Notes: a model not told the origin generated them from the sequence alone. Counted from the stretch's first letter, positions 12,261-22,806 are shown. The stretch: 64,000 nt of DNA from Pyrus communis (GCF_963583255.1 NC_084806.1:15046317-15110316), one strand, 5' to 3'. Numbers and translations are program-made.

Positions 12261-12484
12261 TGTCACATCCCAAACCTCAGCTCCAACTATATTGTCCGCT
12301 TTGGCATTCCCTGCCCGAAGACAGAGCTACCGCACGGTTTTGTTTCTGTGGACCGGTACTCAGCCGTAGCCAGCGCCTGCTCTCCCCTCAGGGAGTCCAC
12401 AAAAGGCCTAGTTGAAAGTGAAGGTTGGCAATGGATATATAAGGCCCAAAGACCACGCCCTCACGGGCGATGTGGGATACTACA
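12261..12484 (-). repeat. 5' LTR of TRIM, 224 bp, lacking the 5S-like region
   Basis: It shares about the first 83 bases, the block CCAAAGCGGACAATAT and the last ten bases with the 3' LTR. Its middle is a different sequence (around CTGAGGGGAGAGCAGGCGCT), with no 5S A- or C-box match. Confidence 0.8.
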
Positions 12485-12499
12485 AATGTACAAATGTTA

Positions 12500-13020
12500 T
12501 TTTATTCAAAATTACCAATATTTTACATATATAAAATAACAATATAAGCTCCAAGTAAAATAACAATATAAGTTCCAGGTAAAATAATACATGCAAAATA
12601 ATTTACCTACAAAATAAATAAATAAATATTGTTTGATTGAAAAGTTAATTAAGTTATTTGCATACACACACACACACACATATATAATAATAATAATAAT
12701 AATAATATCAAAACGTGCCTAACATATGTAATAATACATGCAAAATAATTTACCTATAAAATAAATGAATGTTGATTGATTGCAAGCAACACATAATAAT
12801 AACAAATGTGCCTAGTATATGTAATAATACCTGCAAAATAATTTACCTACAAAATAAAAGGATGTTTTTAGCCAATTGATTCAAAGTTAATTTATTACCT
12901 ATATTCTACTTTAAAATATAGGTAATTTATTTCACACAGATATAATAATAACAAAATGTGCCTAATGTATACATGCAAAATAATTTACCTACAATGATTG
13001 TCAAACAAATATAAGAAATG
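12500..13020. repeat. Diverged AT-rich dispersed repeats and microsatellites
   Basis: A phrase close to GCAAAATAATTTACCTACAA recurs at about 12593, 12740, 12833 and 12974, spaced roughly 95-145 bp apart. Between the copies lie a CA tract (12663-12680) and a TAA tract (12685-12708). There is no coding potential. Confidence 0.6.
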
Positions 13021-13975
13021 GAGCAGATGATGATAAAACAAGTAAAAAGTAGATACTTTGTAATAATAAAGCACTTATTTGCTATAATTAAGGTGAATAA
13101 TTAAATTCATCAACATAATTAGGGTGTTGTGGCACAATTGTAAATATTTTGAAAATAATAGGTATTTATTTGTTTACATGGAAGCTTATTTCAAATTTGA
13201 GTTTTATTTGGATGTTTAAAATGAGATGGGTTTTGGTCAAGGAAATAAGTGTTGCATAGACGTATATCTAAAGAATCCTAAATTTTATTATTTAAAATTG
13301 TACACAAACAATATATGACGAAAACTGACCGCACGATATACGATAAACGGACACGATTCACAAATCTTCAGGATCCTCACAAAAAGGATCCGGATTTCTT
13401 GGATTTTAGCCCTTTAAACTAAAAATCAATGAGTAGTGATTTCTAAAATGCAGAGTAGTAGTCTTTTTTACTGATCGAAATTCCATCTAAAATAAAGCAT
13501 TAAAAGGAGCAAAAAGAAAGCCGAAAGTTCTAATGAAATTATTCCAAAGAACCATTGCTCCAAAAAATATTATAATATATTCAAAAACCAATCATTTTAA
13601 TTCAGATACCAAATACTCCAATTAGACTCAAATTTAGAAACGTCTAATTATTGTAACGAAAACTATTACCTTCATCCTCAATCCAATCACTGTAAGTGGT
13701 AGCTCTTTTTCATTTGATAATGACTTGTACGTTCTCTGTTCATTTGGTTCCTACATTAATTGCTATTTTCTCATTCAAACTAAGGGATCTTGATGTGAAA
13801 GATGACCTGACAAATCATCACAAACTAATAGGAAAGTTAACCGCATAAACATGGCTATGATCTTAAAGAATTCCAACGTTCATTCTTTGATCTTGAGAGT
13901 GCACACTTGACGATCCTCAGAAAGCCGGTCCATATATGATAGAATTATAAGTAACTGATGAATGCTGAATATTAG

Positions 13976-14152
13976 AGCAGTATTACATTTGCTATCTATT
14001 TGTGTTACGTCTTTAACAGAAGTACGACCTATCATCGCATGTGAATTTCATCTCTATTAGATATGATAGTATTACATTTGCTATCTATTTGTGTTATGTA
14101 TTTAATAGAAGTACGACATATCAACACATGTGAGTTTCATCTCTGTTAGAGA
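13976..14152. repeat. Tandem duplication with 89-bp period
   Basis: The block starting ATTACATTTGCTATCTATTT at 13982 is repeated at 14071, including GAAGTACGAC and CATGTGA...TTTCATCTCT segments. A short inverted echo (ACAAATAGATAGTA near 14170) follows, so the array may derive from a MITE. Confidence 0.65.
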
Positions 14153-14599
14153 AATAATATAAATAATAGTACAAATAGATAGTAAAAATAACATGTGGGT
14201 CCCATTCCTAATTAAGTTTGCAGGCATGCCTGCAACGTTTGTATATAACTTTAGGAGTTTGGTGTTAATGTTATCAATTTGATATTACAAGTCAGAATTA
14301 ATTTATCATTGGCTTTGGCTCTATATAAGTTGATAGATTAGGTTTCGAATTTAACAACTAACCAACACACGTTAAATAGTAGGGAGATTGTCTCTCATGC
14401 ATAAATTCCAAGTCGATTATATAACTCCATGAATAACGGACACACCCATACCCAAACTACACATAGATATTGATTAAATCTTGAAATAATCCAAATCACT
14501 TCGTAATCCCCTCAACCAACTCATTAACTGGAGTATATAAATCTCCTATTGAAATTGTACTACGAATTGTTCAATTAATTTCCCAACTAAAAATTGGCT

Positions 14600-14805
14600 C
14601 TATTTAGAGGAAAATGATCTCCACTTTGCATATCCTAATCGTTCATAGTACATCGTGCAACTAATTTTCGTCAAATATTATTTATGTTTAATTTTAAAGA
14701 AAAAAAGTCAAATAATTTTTGATCGCACGATACACGATGAATAGTTAAGATGTGGAGATCCTTATGATCCCCACAAAGTAGATCCGAATGGGATCCAATT
14801 CCCTA
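14600..14805. repeat. MITE of the CATCGTGC inverted-repeat family
   Basis: The left arm GTTCATAGTACATCGTGCAA and right arm TTGATCGCACGATACACGATG are inverted copies around an AT-rich loop, with GATCTCC and GGAGATC boxes outside them. The same arms form the ends of the larger element at 11377-13400. Confidence 0.6.
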
Positions 14806-15189
14806 TTTAGACCTTCATGTAGTAATTAGCAAATTAATTATATACTTATAGACTAAACATATCATACATTACTTGAGATTTCTAAAAAAGCACTTTTGGA
14901 GAATTTTAATTTTAGGGTTAAACTCTGCTTACTACTATGAAGTTTTGTGATTGTCAACATTTAGTACATTAAGTTTTTTTTCATCTCAGAGTCATCCCTA
15001 AAGTATAAATTTTGGGACAATCTCATACATCTGTTAGTCAAACTGTTAACTGTGACGTAACCCTCATCTGCATAAACAAAAATTACACCGTTTTTGCATT
15101 TAAACAAAACCAATTTGAATTTGCGAATTGTCTTATCTATCAAGCAAACAACAAAATCCAAAGAAAAGGGCAAATAGGAGGGCCACCTA

Positions 15190-15591
15190 TCACCGACACT
15201 GCAAAAAGGCAGTGGCAAAGTCGTAATTTAGATAAAAATACAAGCTACCGGATGTGGACGGTCTCGGAGGCGGTTTAGGAACCCCCGGGATGCGAGATCT
15301 GATGGTAGCCAGAGCCGACTCAGCTAACTCCTCCGAGTTACACCTCGACAGCCTCGGCCTCTCCGATTCCGGCTCTTCCCTCTTCGACTCGGAGCCGTCG
15401 AGCTTTTGATTCTCCGGATTTGTCGGAATGTCGACGCATTTCACTCCCCTCTTCAGATTTCTGATCAGATTCGACCGTCCGGTGACCTCCATCGGTCCCT
15501 GAAATCTCTGCGATGACGAAAGCTCGTCGTTTTCAAAACTAATCACACGATCCGACGCCGTTTTCTTCAGCTCCGAAATTTCAACCTCCAA
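15190..15591 (-). CDS. Putative captured gene fragment in Pack-MULE, unknown product
   Basis: A 133-codon open frame starts at ATG 15591 (minus strand). The predicted protein is charged and low in hydrophobics, with a Glu/Arg/Ser-rich middle (KREEPESERPRLSRCNSEE) and a proline-rich stretch (IPGVPKPPPRP). There is no transmembrane segment or known catalytic motif that I recognise. The last residues run towards the inverted repeat of the host element and are probably not native. It may be a fragment of a host exon acquired by the transposon. Whether it is expressed is unknown. Confidence 0.35.
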   Translation of the reverse strand: MEVEISELKKTASDRVISFENDELSSSQRFQGPMEVTGRSNLIRNLKRGVKCVDIPTNPENQKLDGSESKREEPESERPRLSRCNSEELAESALATIRSRIPGVPKPPPRPSTSGSLYFYLNYDFATAFLQCR

Positions 15592-15955
15592 TAGCTAGTT
15601 GGTGTGAACCGAAGTGAGGTGCCTGCGAGCAAGAAGACGACTCGGGAGGCATCGACTGAGAAAGGTCCTCCTTTCCAGTCGGCGGTTGAGGGATTTGGAG
15701 ACGGTGAGGAAAGCTGCCGTTGTCGGCGTCGCTACGGATAATGTGGACTCCATTGGAAAATCGCCGCCGAGAGGAGAGGAGATGAGGGTTTGGCGCGTTG
15801 GTGCAGAGGAGAGAATTGAGGGATAAGGGAGGAAGGAGGACGGAAGGGAAGGTGGTGCAGCCTGTAGAAGAGAGAAGGGAGGGAAGGGGTGCGAGTTGCA
15901 GAAGAGAAAAGGGATTTGGGGAAGACGAAGAGGTGGGTGATGGGAGGGTGGGCAC
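15581..15955 (-). CDS. Second open frame in Pack-MULE interior, unknown product
   Basis: A 124-codon minus-strand frame opens with a Ser/Pro/Leu-rich N-terminus (MPTLPSPTSSSSPNPFSLLQ) and overlaps the next frame by about ten bases in another phase. The composition of the first 50 residues could pass for a plastid transit peptide or simply translated GC/CT-rich UTR. I do not recognise the family. Both frames may belong to one captured gene broken by a frameshift. Confidence 0.25.
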   Translation of the reverse strand: MPTLPSPTSSSSPNPFSLLQLAPLPSLLSSTGCTTFPSVLLPPLSLNSLLCTNAPNPHLLSSRRRFSNGVHIIRSDADNGSFPHRLQIPQPPTGKEDLSQSMPPESSSCSQAPHFGSHQLAIGG

Positions 15956-15979
15956 GGGTGGGATCTGTGGAAGACGAAG

Positions 15980-16016
<37 letters not shown>

Positions 16017-16273
16017 CCCCTAAAATTTTTGTTTTTATTTATTTATTTATTTTATAAATAATTTATTTTTAATTTTCACGTGGATGACACGTGGTGCTCA
16101 GTTATCATTCACATGAGTAACGGGAGACTTAACAGTTTGACTAACGGATCTATGAGACTGTTCCAAAATTTACACTTTAGTTATGATACTGGGACGAAAA
16201 AAATTTGATGTACTAAATGTTGAAAACCACGAAACATAAAAGTAGTAAACAGTCGTTTACCCTTAATTTTAAT

Positions 16274-16689
16274 GTACACCGTTGTTAGATTGTAAATTTG
16301 AACTATTAATCAAGTTAATCATTTTTGGTGCGGGATAGCCATTGAAGGTCTTGGTCTTGGACACCAGTGCAATGCTTAACTGTGAAAAACCATTTACATG
16401 ATATTAGGTTTGGGTTGGACTAAAATCACACAATGTCCAACAATAATTTTGTTTAGAACTACATTCATTAGAATTAAATTTAAAAACTCCCGCTTGATTA
16501 TAAACCAGAGAAATAGAATAACAAACGACGTTGATCCTAGCAAAACAAAATATGAATGAAAAATGAATAGAGGGCAAAATGGTAATTAAAAAAAAAAGTG
16601 ATATCAATCAATATATAAAAGGGTAAAGAAACAAAATCATGTTATTCCCTCATATTTTTTAACCCCATCACGTTTATCATGTCTCCATC

Positions 16690-16726
<37 letters not shown>

Positions 16727-17217
16727 AACCTCTTTTCATGTCTACAGAAACCCTACAAGTTGAGGAGAGACTCCAGTCCCACTTATTACCCATTTAACCA
16801 CTCAATCTCTCTCTCTCTCTCTCTGAGTTTGTAGGCCTGGAAGGAACTGAACTGCTCCCCCTTTCTCCGGAAAAAATTTTCTAGCAATCTCTCAAAATGT
16901 TCCCATAAAACAAAGTAATGAACCAAAGCCACCCCACATCATAATCTCTTTCAAAGGGTTTCTAGTATTGATCAAACAACTATTCAAAAAAAAACCTCGG
17001 AAGAGTGGTATATATAGCAGAAAGAAAAAAGCAACAGGTTATATATAATACATAGCTATAGCTAGCTAGCTAACCCTGCTCCTCTTTTCTCACCTGATCT
17101 ATCTACATAAAATCCTCATCCTCATTCCTCAACCATATGATTGAAATCCCAGCTCAATTGAGCATCTAGCTAGCTAAGTGATCTACATGTTCTCTGATTT
17201 CTTCTAGTTACCCATCC
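16274..17217 (+). promoter_or_regulatory. Upstream region of the ALOG gene: CT tracts and TATA box
   Basis: Between the Pack-MULE and the ALOG start codon there are two CT microsatellites (16694-16720 and about 16805-16824), as often seen in plant core promoters and 5' leaders. A TATA-like TATATATA at 17009-17016 lies about 200 bp before the ATG. A repeated AGCTAGCTAGCTA motif lies at 17055-17070. No other gene is visible here. Confidence 0.5.
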
Positions 17218-17832
17218 ATGGATTCACTTCAAGAATTTGACCCTTCCAACCCATCAAATACTTCAAGCATTAACATCAACATCAACACCACCATCGCTAC
17301 CAACTCATCCTCATCCTCATCGTCACCATACTCCACCCTCAGCCGCTATGAGAACCAAAAGCGGCGAGACTGGAACACCTTTGGGCAGTACCTCCGCAAC
17401 CACAGGCCGCCACTGTCCCTCTCGCTGTGCAGTGGGGCCCACGTGCTTGAGTTCCTCAGGTACCTGGACCAGTTTGGGAAGACCAAGGTGCACATCCAGC
17501 TGTGTCCCTTCTTCGGGAACCCTAACCCTCCTGCACCGTGCCCCTGCCCTTTGCGGCAAGCTTGGGGAAGCCTCGACGCCCTCATCGGCCGCCTCAGAGC
17601 CGCCTTTGAAGAGCACGGCGGGAAGCCTGAGGCAAACCCTTTTGGGGCTCGGGCTGTGAGGCTTTATCTGCGTGAGGTTCGAGATTCTCAGGCCAAAGCC
17701 AGAGGAATTAGCTACGAAAAGAAGAAGCGGAAGCGCCCACCAGAGAGTAGCACCAGTATTACTAGTAGTACTACTAGTACTGTTCTTCCAGTTCAAGCAA
17801 TACTGCCCCCTGCTCCTCCCAGTGCAAACTAA
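17218..17832 (+). CDS. ALOG-domain (LSH family) nuclear protein
   Basis: This intact single-exon gene encodes 204 residues. Residues about 1-40 are a low-complexity Asn/Ser/Thr-rich leader. The ALOG domain spans about 43-168, from [19 protein letters not shown] through the zinc-ribbon-like insert (His92, Cys96, Cys108, Cys110) to [20 protein letters not shown] basic nuclear localisation signal KKKRKRP follows at 168-174, then a Ser/Thr-rich tail. ALOG proteins (Arabidopsis LSH, rice G1/TAWAWA1, tomato TMF) are plant-specific DNA-binding regulators of organ boundaries, meristem maturation and light-dependent growth; the domain derives from a phage-type recombinase DNA-binding fold. The ATG at 17218 is the first in frame and precedes the whole domain. 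Length is normal for LSH3/LSH4-type members, but I cannot fix the paralogue. Confidence 0.95.
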   Translation: MDSLQEFDPSNPSNTSSINININTTIATNSSSSSSSPYSTLSRYENQKRRDWNTFGQYLRNHRPPLSLSLCSGAHVLEFLRYLDQFGKTKVHIQLCPFFGNPNPPAPCPCPLRQAWGSLDALIGRLRAAFEEHGGKPEANPFGARAVRLYLREVRDSQAKARGISYEKKKRKRPPESSTSITSSTTSTVLPVQAILPPAPPSAN

Positions 17833-20797
17833 TAAGTCAGTAAAAAGCTGTTTGGTTTTTTGGTTTACTATCAAAATCTTCATTGATTAATTAATGAATT
17901 AATTCTCTCTATCATACATCCAAATAATTGTCTTTGCCCTAGCTATATTAATGAGCATTATTAATTGTTTTGGGTAATAATAAACTTGATAAAGGACACA
18001 TTAATTCAAATTAAGAGTAATAGCTGTGATTTGCTACACGCTTATCAAAAGTGGTATGCTCGCTTAACTTAATTCTTCATATAACCAATTACTATATTAA
18101 TGAGTATTATTAGGGAAGCACATTATTCGCACTGCATAGAAAGATTAATTGTTATTGTGTTTCTTACCAGGCGGAACAACTTATCTACAAGTATCAACAA
18201 CTGGGTGTATGCTCTTTCGCTCTGCCTCTCTTGTCATGTGATATCACAGATGAGTTTATGTTGTCATCTTTTGCATTTTTAAGTCTATATATCTACACTT
18301 ACGGTTTTTTGTTCTTCAGAAACATGCTTAATTAGAGTTTCAGATATTGAAAAATTGAATTGATAAGCAAACAGGAGTTGCACTGTTGTAGTATAAGCAA
18401 ATTTGCAGTTATGCTGCGAGTAATGAATATTATATATATGTACTAGTTCTAGTTGCACGTAGGTGAGGGTTTTCTGTGACTTAGCCAAAATATGTGATAG
18501 ATATGTACTATAAAAGGTCAATTGGTTAGAAGTAATAGATTTGCAGATCATGTTCTATGTCTCCTTTTGAAAATTTTCATATTTTTAATGCGTGTTGGCA
18601 ATCATAGTATGGTGGGTATGACTTTTCGGGAGGTCGATCCTGTGTCGGATTTGTCTAGCACAATGTATATTCAGTCTCTACTTTACATATAGAGGTCAAT
18701 ATTTCTTCTTTAATTTGTTTCCTCCATTAGATTGGATTGTTAGCTTTTCGATCATCACTGTGGAAGTTGAAGCAGTAGAGTGGAGAGAGAACAAACCCTT
18801 TCAATTACAAATGCAAATATGCAATCGGTGCATGATGAAGTGTCTGGAAGTATAGTTTATGAATGTATTATACTCATTCACAATATATATGCATGTGGGA
18901 CGATGGGTCTTTGCCAATATGAGCTGTGCTTCATTTATTATGCAAATATCCACAACCCATTAGTCGAATGCGTCATATCACTCCTTGATGTTCGTTACCA
19001 AAAGAGGAGAAATACATTAAAGAAGTGAAGTATTATAATTCTTTCATAATCAATCTCAAGCTAGCTAGCTCATTTAAAATATTAAATATCCCATGCATTC
19101 AAGTCAATCGAAGGTGTTAATTAGGGCTTGTAACTTTAGATTGAGAAAATTTACCTTGAGGTTTGATTCTCTCCTCTCTCAATATTGTCTGTATAAATAA
19201 AACTAAACTAAAGAGAAAAAAGAAAGAAAAAAAGTTGCATGAGAGAAGTACAATAAATAAACTAATACTAAGTATTATATTATCAAACCTTATGTCAATT
19301 TAAATTTAAACATCTAAGAATATAATAATGACTTGAATTGCATGAGAGTATAATAATACCAAAGTATTTCAAGCCCTATGTTAAGCATTATATATGAGAT
19401 GGATTTCATTCAAGCATATCTAGGTGATAGTGGAGCTTGGTGATAATCATGTGGAGGATGAGATGGACTTATTCAAGCATCTGATAAACACTATGTATCA
19501 AACCTTATTTAAGTTCACTAGCTTGCACATAGTAACAGAAGCATTTATAAACTTGCACTTGTGTATACTGGTTTGATTTAATCTAAGTTCTGCAATATTG
19601 AAGTGTTCTCTGCCGCGCCAGACTTTTAATCTGAGTTGTGCATTATGATATGTTTTTTTTTATATCTGGGAGATTATTTAGAGTATAGTAAATTGAAGGA
19701 AACATAATGGATACAAAATAATGGCAGAATTTTTATATAAGGATGTCAAGTGGTACCAAATTTAGGGTTTAGCATATAATTGAAGGCAGACCATAAGGAA
19801 GAGACTTACGTATGATATAGATATTTGCTATGTGGGAGATGATAATTAAGGTAGTGATCAAGAATGCCAAATTAAGGTTTTAGTCCACCACATTAGGGAG
19901 ATGATAATTGGGTTGAACTCACTCTCTTATTGTCAATTAGTTTTAAGTTGGAAGCTGATATTCTAATAGTCTATTTTTATTTGCACAATTGATGAGCGTT
20001 ATTGTGGCAGCAAGTTTTCATGATTATTTTCCTAGTTTTACTCTATTTTTGCAACAAGGTTCTATATTTAATTTAGGGTATAGAATGTCTTATGAAGGTT
20101 AATTTTACTCCTTATGCAGATGTGTGTGAGTGCACATAAGAGAGTAGCTAGGAAGGTTATTTTCAAGAGCTTGTATGATCAACTCTCAGGTTCTTCAATC
20201 ATATAATTTTGTTTGGAAAATTTCAACTTAGTTATGAGCTATGGTTCTTTCTTAAATATGCATGTAAACGCATGCAAATGGCGACTTTTAGGATTAAGAC
20301 GTTGTTAAATGAGATCCATACATTAGGGTTTTGTTTATTTTTAGTTTCAACGGAAGTTTGAGTCTTAATTTTCCTCTTTTGTTTGAATAAAGATCAGAGA
20401 TTGCAAGCATGTCAATCGTACTGTCTATCTATGCTTACTATATCTATATAACAGTTAGTGTTGGTGAAACTAGATCCCCAAGAAAGCTACCTTGTTGCTA
20501 ACTTATATTATTCAATAACTATCATCAGGGAACTAGGGATTAGATGAATTACAAGCTAAGCTAGCTACAAGACTTGATCTTCTTTTTTCTTTTACATTTT
20601 TATCTTCTTTTTTGGTAACACGGTTTGGCAAAAAACAGAATTTCTCAATGACAAATTCAAAAACTCTGTATCGCTTCTCCTCCTTACATTTCCATTGGTG
20701 GACCTTATATATATTAAAAGTGATCTCTAACCTTGTACGGTTACAACTGTCAACTACAAGCATTCAATTATAGTTTGGCTGGAAGTTTTATTTTCAT
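17833..20797. other. Gene-free stretch downstream of the ALOG gene
   Basis: AT-rich DNA with only short frames and no recognisable domain, RNA gene or clear transposon terminus. The first few hundred bases presumably contain the ALOG 3' UTR. Short phrases repeat (GAGATGGA...TTCAAGCAT near 19399 and 19461) without a defined unit. Confidence 0.5.
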
Positions 20798-20799
20798 GA

Positions 20800-21080
20800 G
20801 TCTCGTTTGGTATAGAGGATTTGATTGGAATGAAAAAACAACTATTTTCAAGGTATTTTGAAAGAAGAAATAAAAAAATTGTGGTTAACTGTGGAGGTAG
20901 GAGATGGACTACTCAAAAAGAAAAATTATCCATTCTAATCCTTTAGGATCAAGAGGGAGAAATTTCCTTCATATCTAATCCATTTTTAATTCCCTCAAAT
21001 AAAATCATTCTCCTGCATCATCAGAATACCTTTAATTTATAAGGTATTCATTCCAATTTAATTCTAAACACCAAATGAGC
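20800..21080. repeat. MITE with CTCGTTTGGTA-type termini
   Basis: The left end CTCGTTTGGTATAGAGGATT is mirrored by the right end ATTCTAAACACCAAATGAG. Inner blocks GATTGGAATG and CATTCCAATTT also pair. It is about 280 bp and non-coding. Termini of this kind occur in Harbinger- or hAT-derived MITEs; the target duplication is not clear. Confidence 0.55.
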
Positions 21081-21287
21081 TATTTTGATATTATCTTGTA
21101 TTTGATAGTATTTGGTTAGTTTGTAGTTCGTAGTATAGGACTCAGGAATCATTAAACATGTGCAAATTTTGTGTGCATGAAATGTGTTAGCTCGCTAGGC
21201 TGTTAGATAGCTTAAGAGTGATCAATAATATACTTCTAGCTACCTGGATTTTACAAATTTACAATGGAAAAACCATGTAAAGGATAT

Positions 21288-21457
21288 GGGTAATGCTAGG
21301 GATACTAAATTTGTAGATAAAATTTGCAAACTAAATGATATGTCACCAATAGAAATGAGCATGTTTACCAATGCTTAAGTATTAATTTAATCATCAACTT
21401 CCATGTCATTTAGTTTACAAAATTTTGTCTACAAATTTACTCTCCTTAACATTACCC
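21288..21457. mobile_element. Mutator-like MITE with perfect 9-bp target duplication
   Basis: The ends are GGGTAATGCTAGGGATACTA and its imperfect inverse ending TTAACATTACCC. The arms pair for about 55 bp, including TAAATTTGTAGA and CTAAATGA. AAAGGATAT flanks both sides (21279-21287 and 21458-21466). The total is 170 bp with no coding potential. Confidence 0.85.
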
Positions 21458-21688
21458 AAAGGATATAGTGACATATTGTTACATATGATGTCCCGGATAG
21501 TGACAGTCCATTCATATCATGCTAGTGTTGAAGAATAGGATTCTACATGGTCATATGACAAGATAATATCCAATTAATATACGGTTGTTTCCACCCATAA
21601 TTAACTAATTAAGGTCTTTTGTGATAGAACCCAACACCTATTAATACATAATTAAGTTGGGACAATATCAATGATATTGGTAGTGGAC

Positions 21689-22085
21689 ATCGACAGAGCC
21701 ACCTTAGGCTCAGGGGGCGCATGCCCCTACTTAGTATTTTTGCTGGAAAAAAAAAATATATATAATGCATATAGCAATTCCACATGATAGAGCATTTTCA
21801 ATTATGAACTTTTTGAAGAATCGATTAAGAAATCAGATGGGAGATCAATGAATGAACGATAATTTGGTTATTGGTATAGAGAGATATTTGATGGTATTGG
21901 TAATGAAGTTGTCATGCGATGCTTTCGAAATATGAAAAATGTGTTGACGGATATTGTAATATGTTATATGAAAAACCTTATGGATTAATATATACGTGTT
22001 TTGTTTAGTAAATTGTTGAGCTTTGTAATTTGTGACGTTCCTTGAGAATGCCCCCATTCATATAGATCTCTGGCTTCGACCCTAG
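21689..22085 (+). mobile_element. hAT transposon fragment inserted in the TRIM LTR
   Basis: The 8-mer TAGTGGAC flanks the segment (21681-21688 and 22086-22093), matching the 8-bp duplications of hAT elements. Inside, about 21830-21935 on the plus strand reads as a broken version of the C-terminal end of plant hAT (ZMYM1-like) transposases: a Met-Gly-Asp block, then LVIGIER, with stop codons and a frameshift. The outer ends CGACAGAGCC and GGCTTCGACCC pair only weakly. It is probably an internally deleted copy. Confidence 0.5.
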
Positions 22086-22396
22086 TAGTGGACCTGCATG
22101 GGCCTATAAAGTTTAATATGGTAGCGAAGCAGGCTATTCTTTCGACACATACGTCCTGGGCCCGATTTACTGGGCTCGAATTTGCCTTATTAAGTTGGGC
22201 TTTCGAAAAGTTGTGTTAACTCCAATTTAGGAATATTGAATTATTGGACCCTCGCAAAGTTGTGTTGGCCTTAGTCCTTGAATGATGATTGACTTCTTGA
22301 AAAGTTACATTAGCTCTAATACAATGACTTGGTCAATTCTTAATGTGGGAATTGGTTTCCTTTGTGACCTTGTATATAGTCACTCGAGAGGGGGCA

Positions 22397-22512
22397 TATT
22401 GGAGAATAGAATCCCACATCAGTCATATGAGAAAATAATATACAATTAATATGAAGGAGTTTCCGCCCTTAATATTACTAAGACCTTTTGTGATAAAACT
22501 CAACAAGTAGTA

Positions 22513-22543
<31 letters not shown>

Positions 22544-22596
22544 TTTCCACCCTTAATATTACTAAGACCTTTTGTGATAAAACTCAACAAGTAGTA
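22397..22596 (+). repeat. 3' LTR segment with an internal 50-bp duplication around (AT)n
   Basis: The phrase GAGTTTCC-CCCTTAATATTACTAAG and the following ACCTTTTGTGATAAAACTCAACAAGTAGT occur twice, at about 22456-22511 and 22541-22596. The copies are separated by an AT dinucleotide tract (about 22512-22540), a slippage- or repair-type duplication. Confidence 0.7.
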
Positions 22597-22806
22597 CTGG
22601 TTTGGTACTGAGGTAATTTTATAAAAAGTGGGTATAAAAAAAAGTTGAGCTAAAAAATGTGTTTGGTAAACACTTAAAAAAAAAGCTTATTTTCACAATT
22701 TTGGGTGAAAAAAAAAGATGAAAACGTGAAGCAGCAAAAATGAGCTTATTCTCACAACACAGCAGAAGCAGTTTTTTTTCAAAGCATAGCAATACCAAAT
22801 CAGCCC
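22597..22806. mobile_element. hAT-type MITE inside the TRIM 3' LTR
   Basis: The ends read CTGGTTTGGTACTG and CAATACCAAATCAGCCC, imperfect inverted repeats. The flanks are GTAGTACT (22591-22598) and GTAGTAAT (22807-22814), an 8-bp duplication with one mismatch if the terminus starts at 22599. The interior has the Ala/Gln-codon-like GCAGCA and AGCAGAAGCAG runs common in hAT MITEs. It sits between two recognisable pieces of the 3' LTR, so it is younger than the TRIM. Confidence 0.65.

Larger units (their letters stand above)
11895..12484 (-). mobile_element. Cassandra-like TRIM retrotransposon with 5S-rRNA-like LTR
   Basis: The element is flanked by a perfect 5-bp duplication AATGT (11890-11894 and 12485-12489). 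Read on the minus strand it consists of a 5' LTR (12484-12261, TG...CA), a primer-binding site TGGTATCAGAGCC complementary to initiator Met-tRNA (12257-12245), a very short interior, a purine tract AGGGGGGTGG (12200-12191) and a 3' LTR (12188-11895). The 3' LTR contains a 5S-rRNA-like block (complement of about 11998-12087) with ACTCCGAAGTTAAGCG and GATGGGTGACCCACTGGGAA, matching the A- and C-box regions of the 5S gene. Such LTRs define the Cassandra TRIM group. The 5' LTR lacks this block. It encodes no protein; short frames in it are incidental. Confidence 0.88.
11377..13400. mobile_element. Mutator-like inverted-repeat element hosting a Cassandra-like TRIM
   Basis: The left arm (about 11377-11475: GGATCCTCTTTGTGAG, then CGTGTCTGTTTATCATACATC) is repeated inverted at the right (about 13295-13400: CGCACGATATACGATAAACG ... 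CTCACAAAAAGGATCCGG). The same arm sequence recurs as a MITE at 14600-14800 and as the split element around the Copia insertion (31128-31190 and 35551-35680), so it is a dispersed family. The interior is about 2 kb, has no recognisable transposase and contains the TRIM plus diverged AT-rich repeats. The exact ends and target duplication are not resolved. Confidence 0.6.
14911..16264. mobile_element. Pack-MULE-like non-autonomous Mutator element
   Basis: Long terminal inverted repeats of about 150 bp start at 14911 (AGGGTTAAACTCTGCTTACT just inside) and end at 16264 (GTAAACAGTCGTTTACCC just inside). Long stretches such as TCAACATTTAGTACAT and GTTAGTCAAACTGTTAA are near-identical in inverted orientation. 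The 9-mer AATTTTAAT flanks both sides (14902-14910 and 16265-16273), the Mutator-type duplication. The interior (about 15180-15960) is much richer in GC than everything around it and holds open frames without transposase similarity, as expected for captured gene fragments. A poly-T tract sits at 15981-16015. Confidence 0.8.

Noticed and set aside
12095..12539. Plus-strand open frames of about 100 codons
   Set aside because: They lie across the TRIM LTRs; the repeated peptide VKVGNGYI...HALTGDVG simply reflects the duplicated LTR start. No protein is expected.
17237..17659. 140-codon plus-strand frame overlapping the ALOG gene
   Set aside because: Out-of-frame reading of the same exon with arbitrary Ser/Thr/Pro composition.
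17323..17883. 186-codon minus-strand open frame
   Set aside because: It is the antisense shadow of the GC-rich ALOG gene, whose sense frame has a clear conserved domain.
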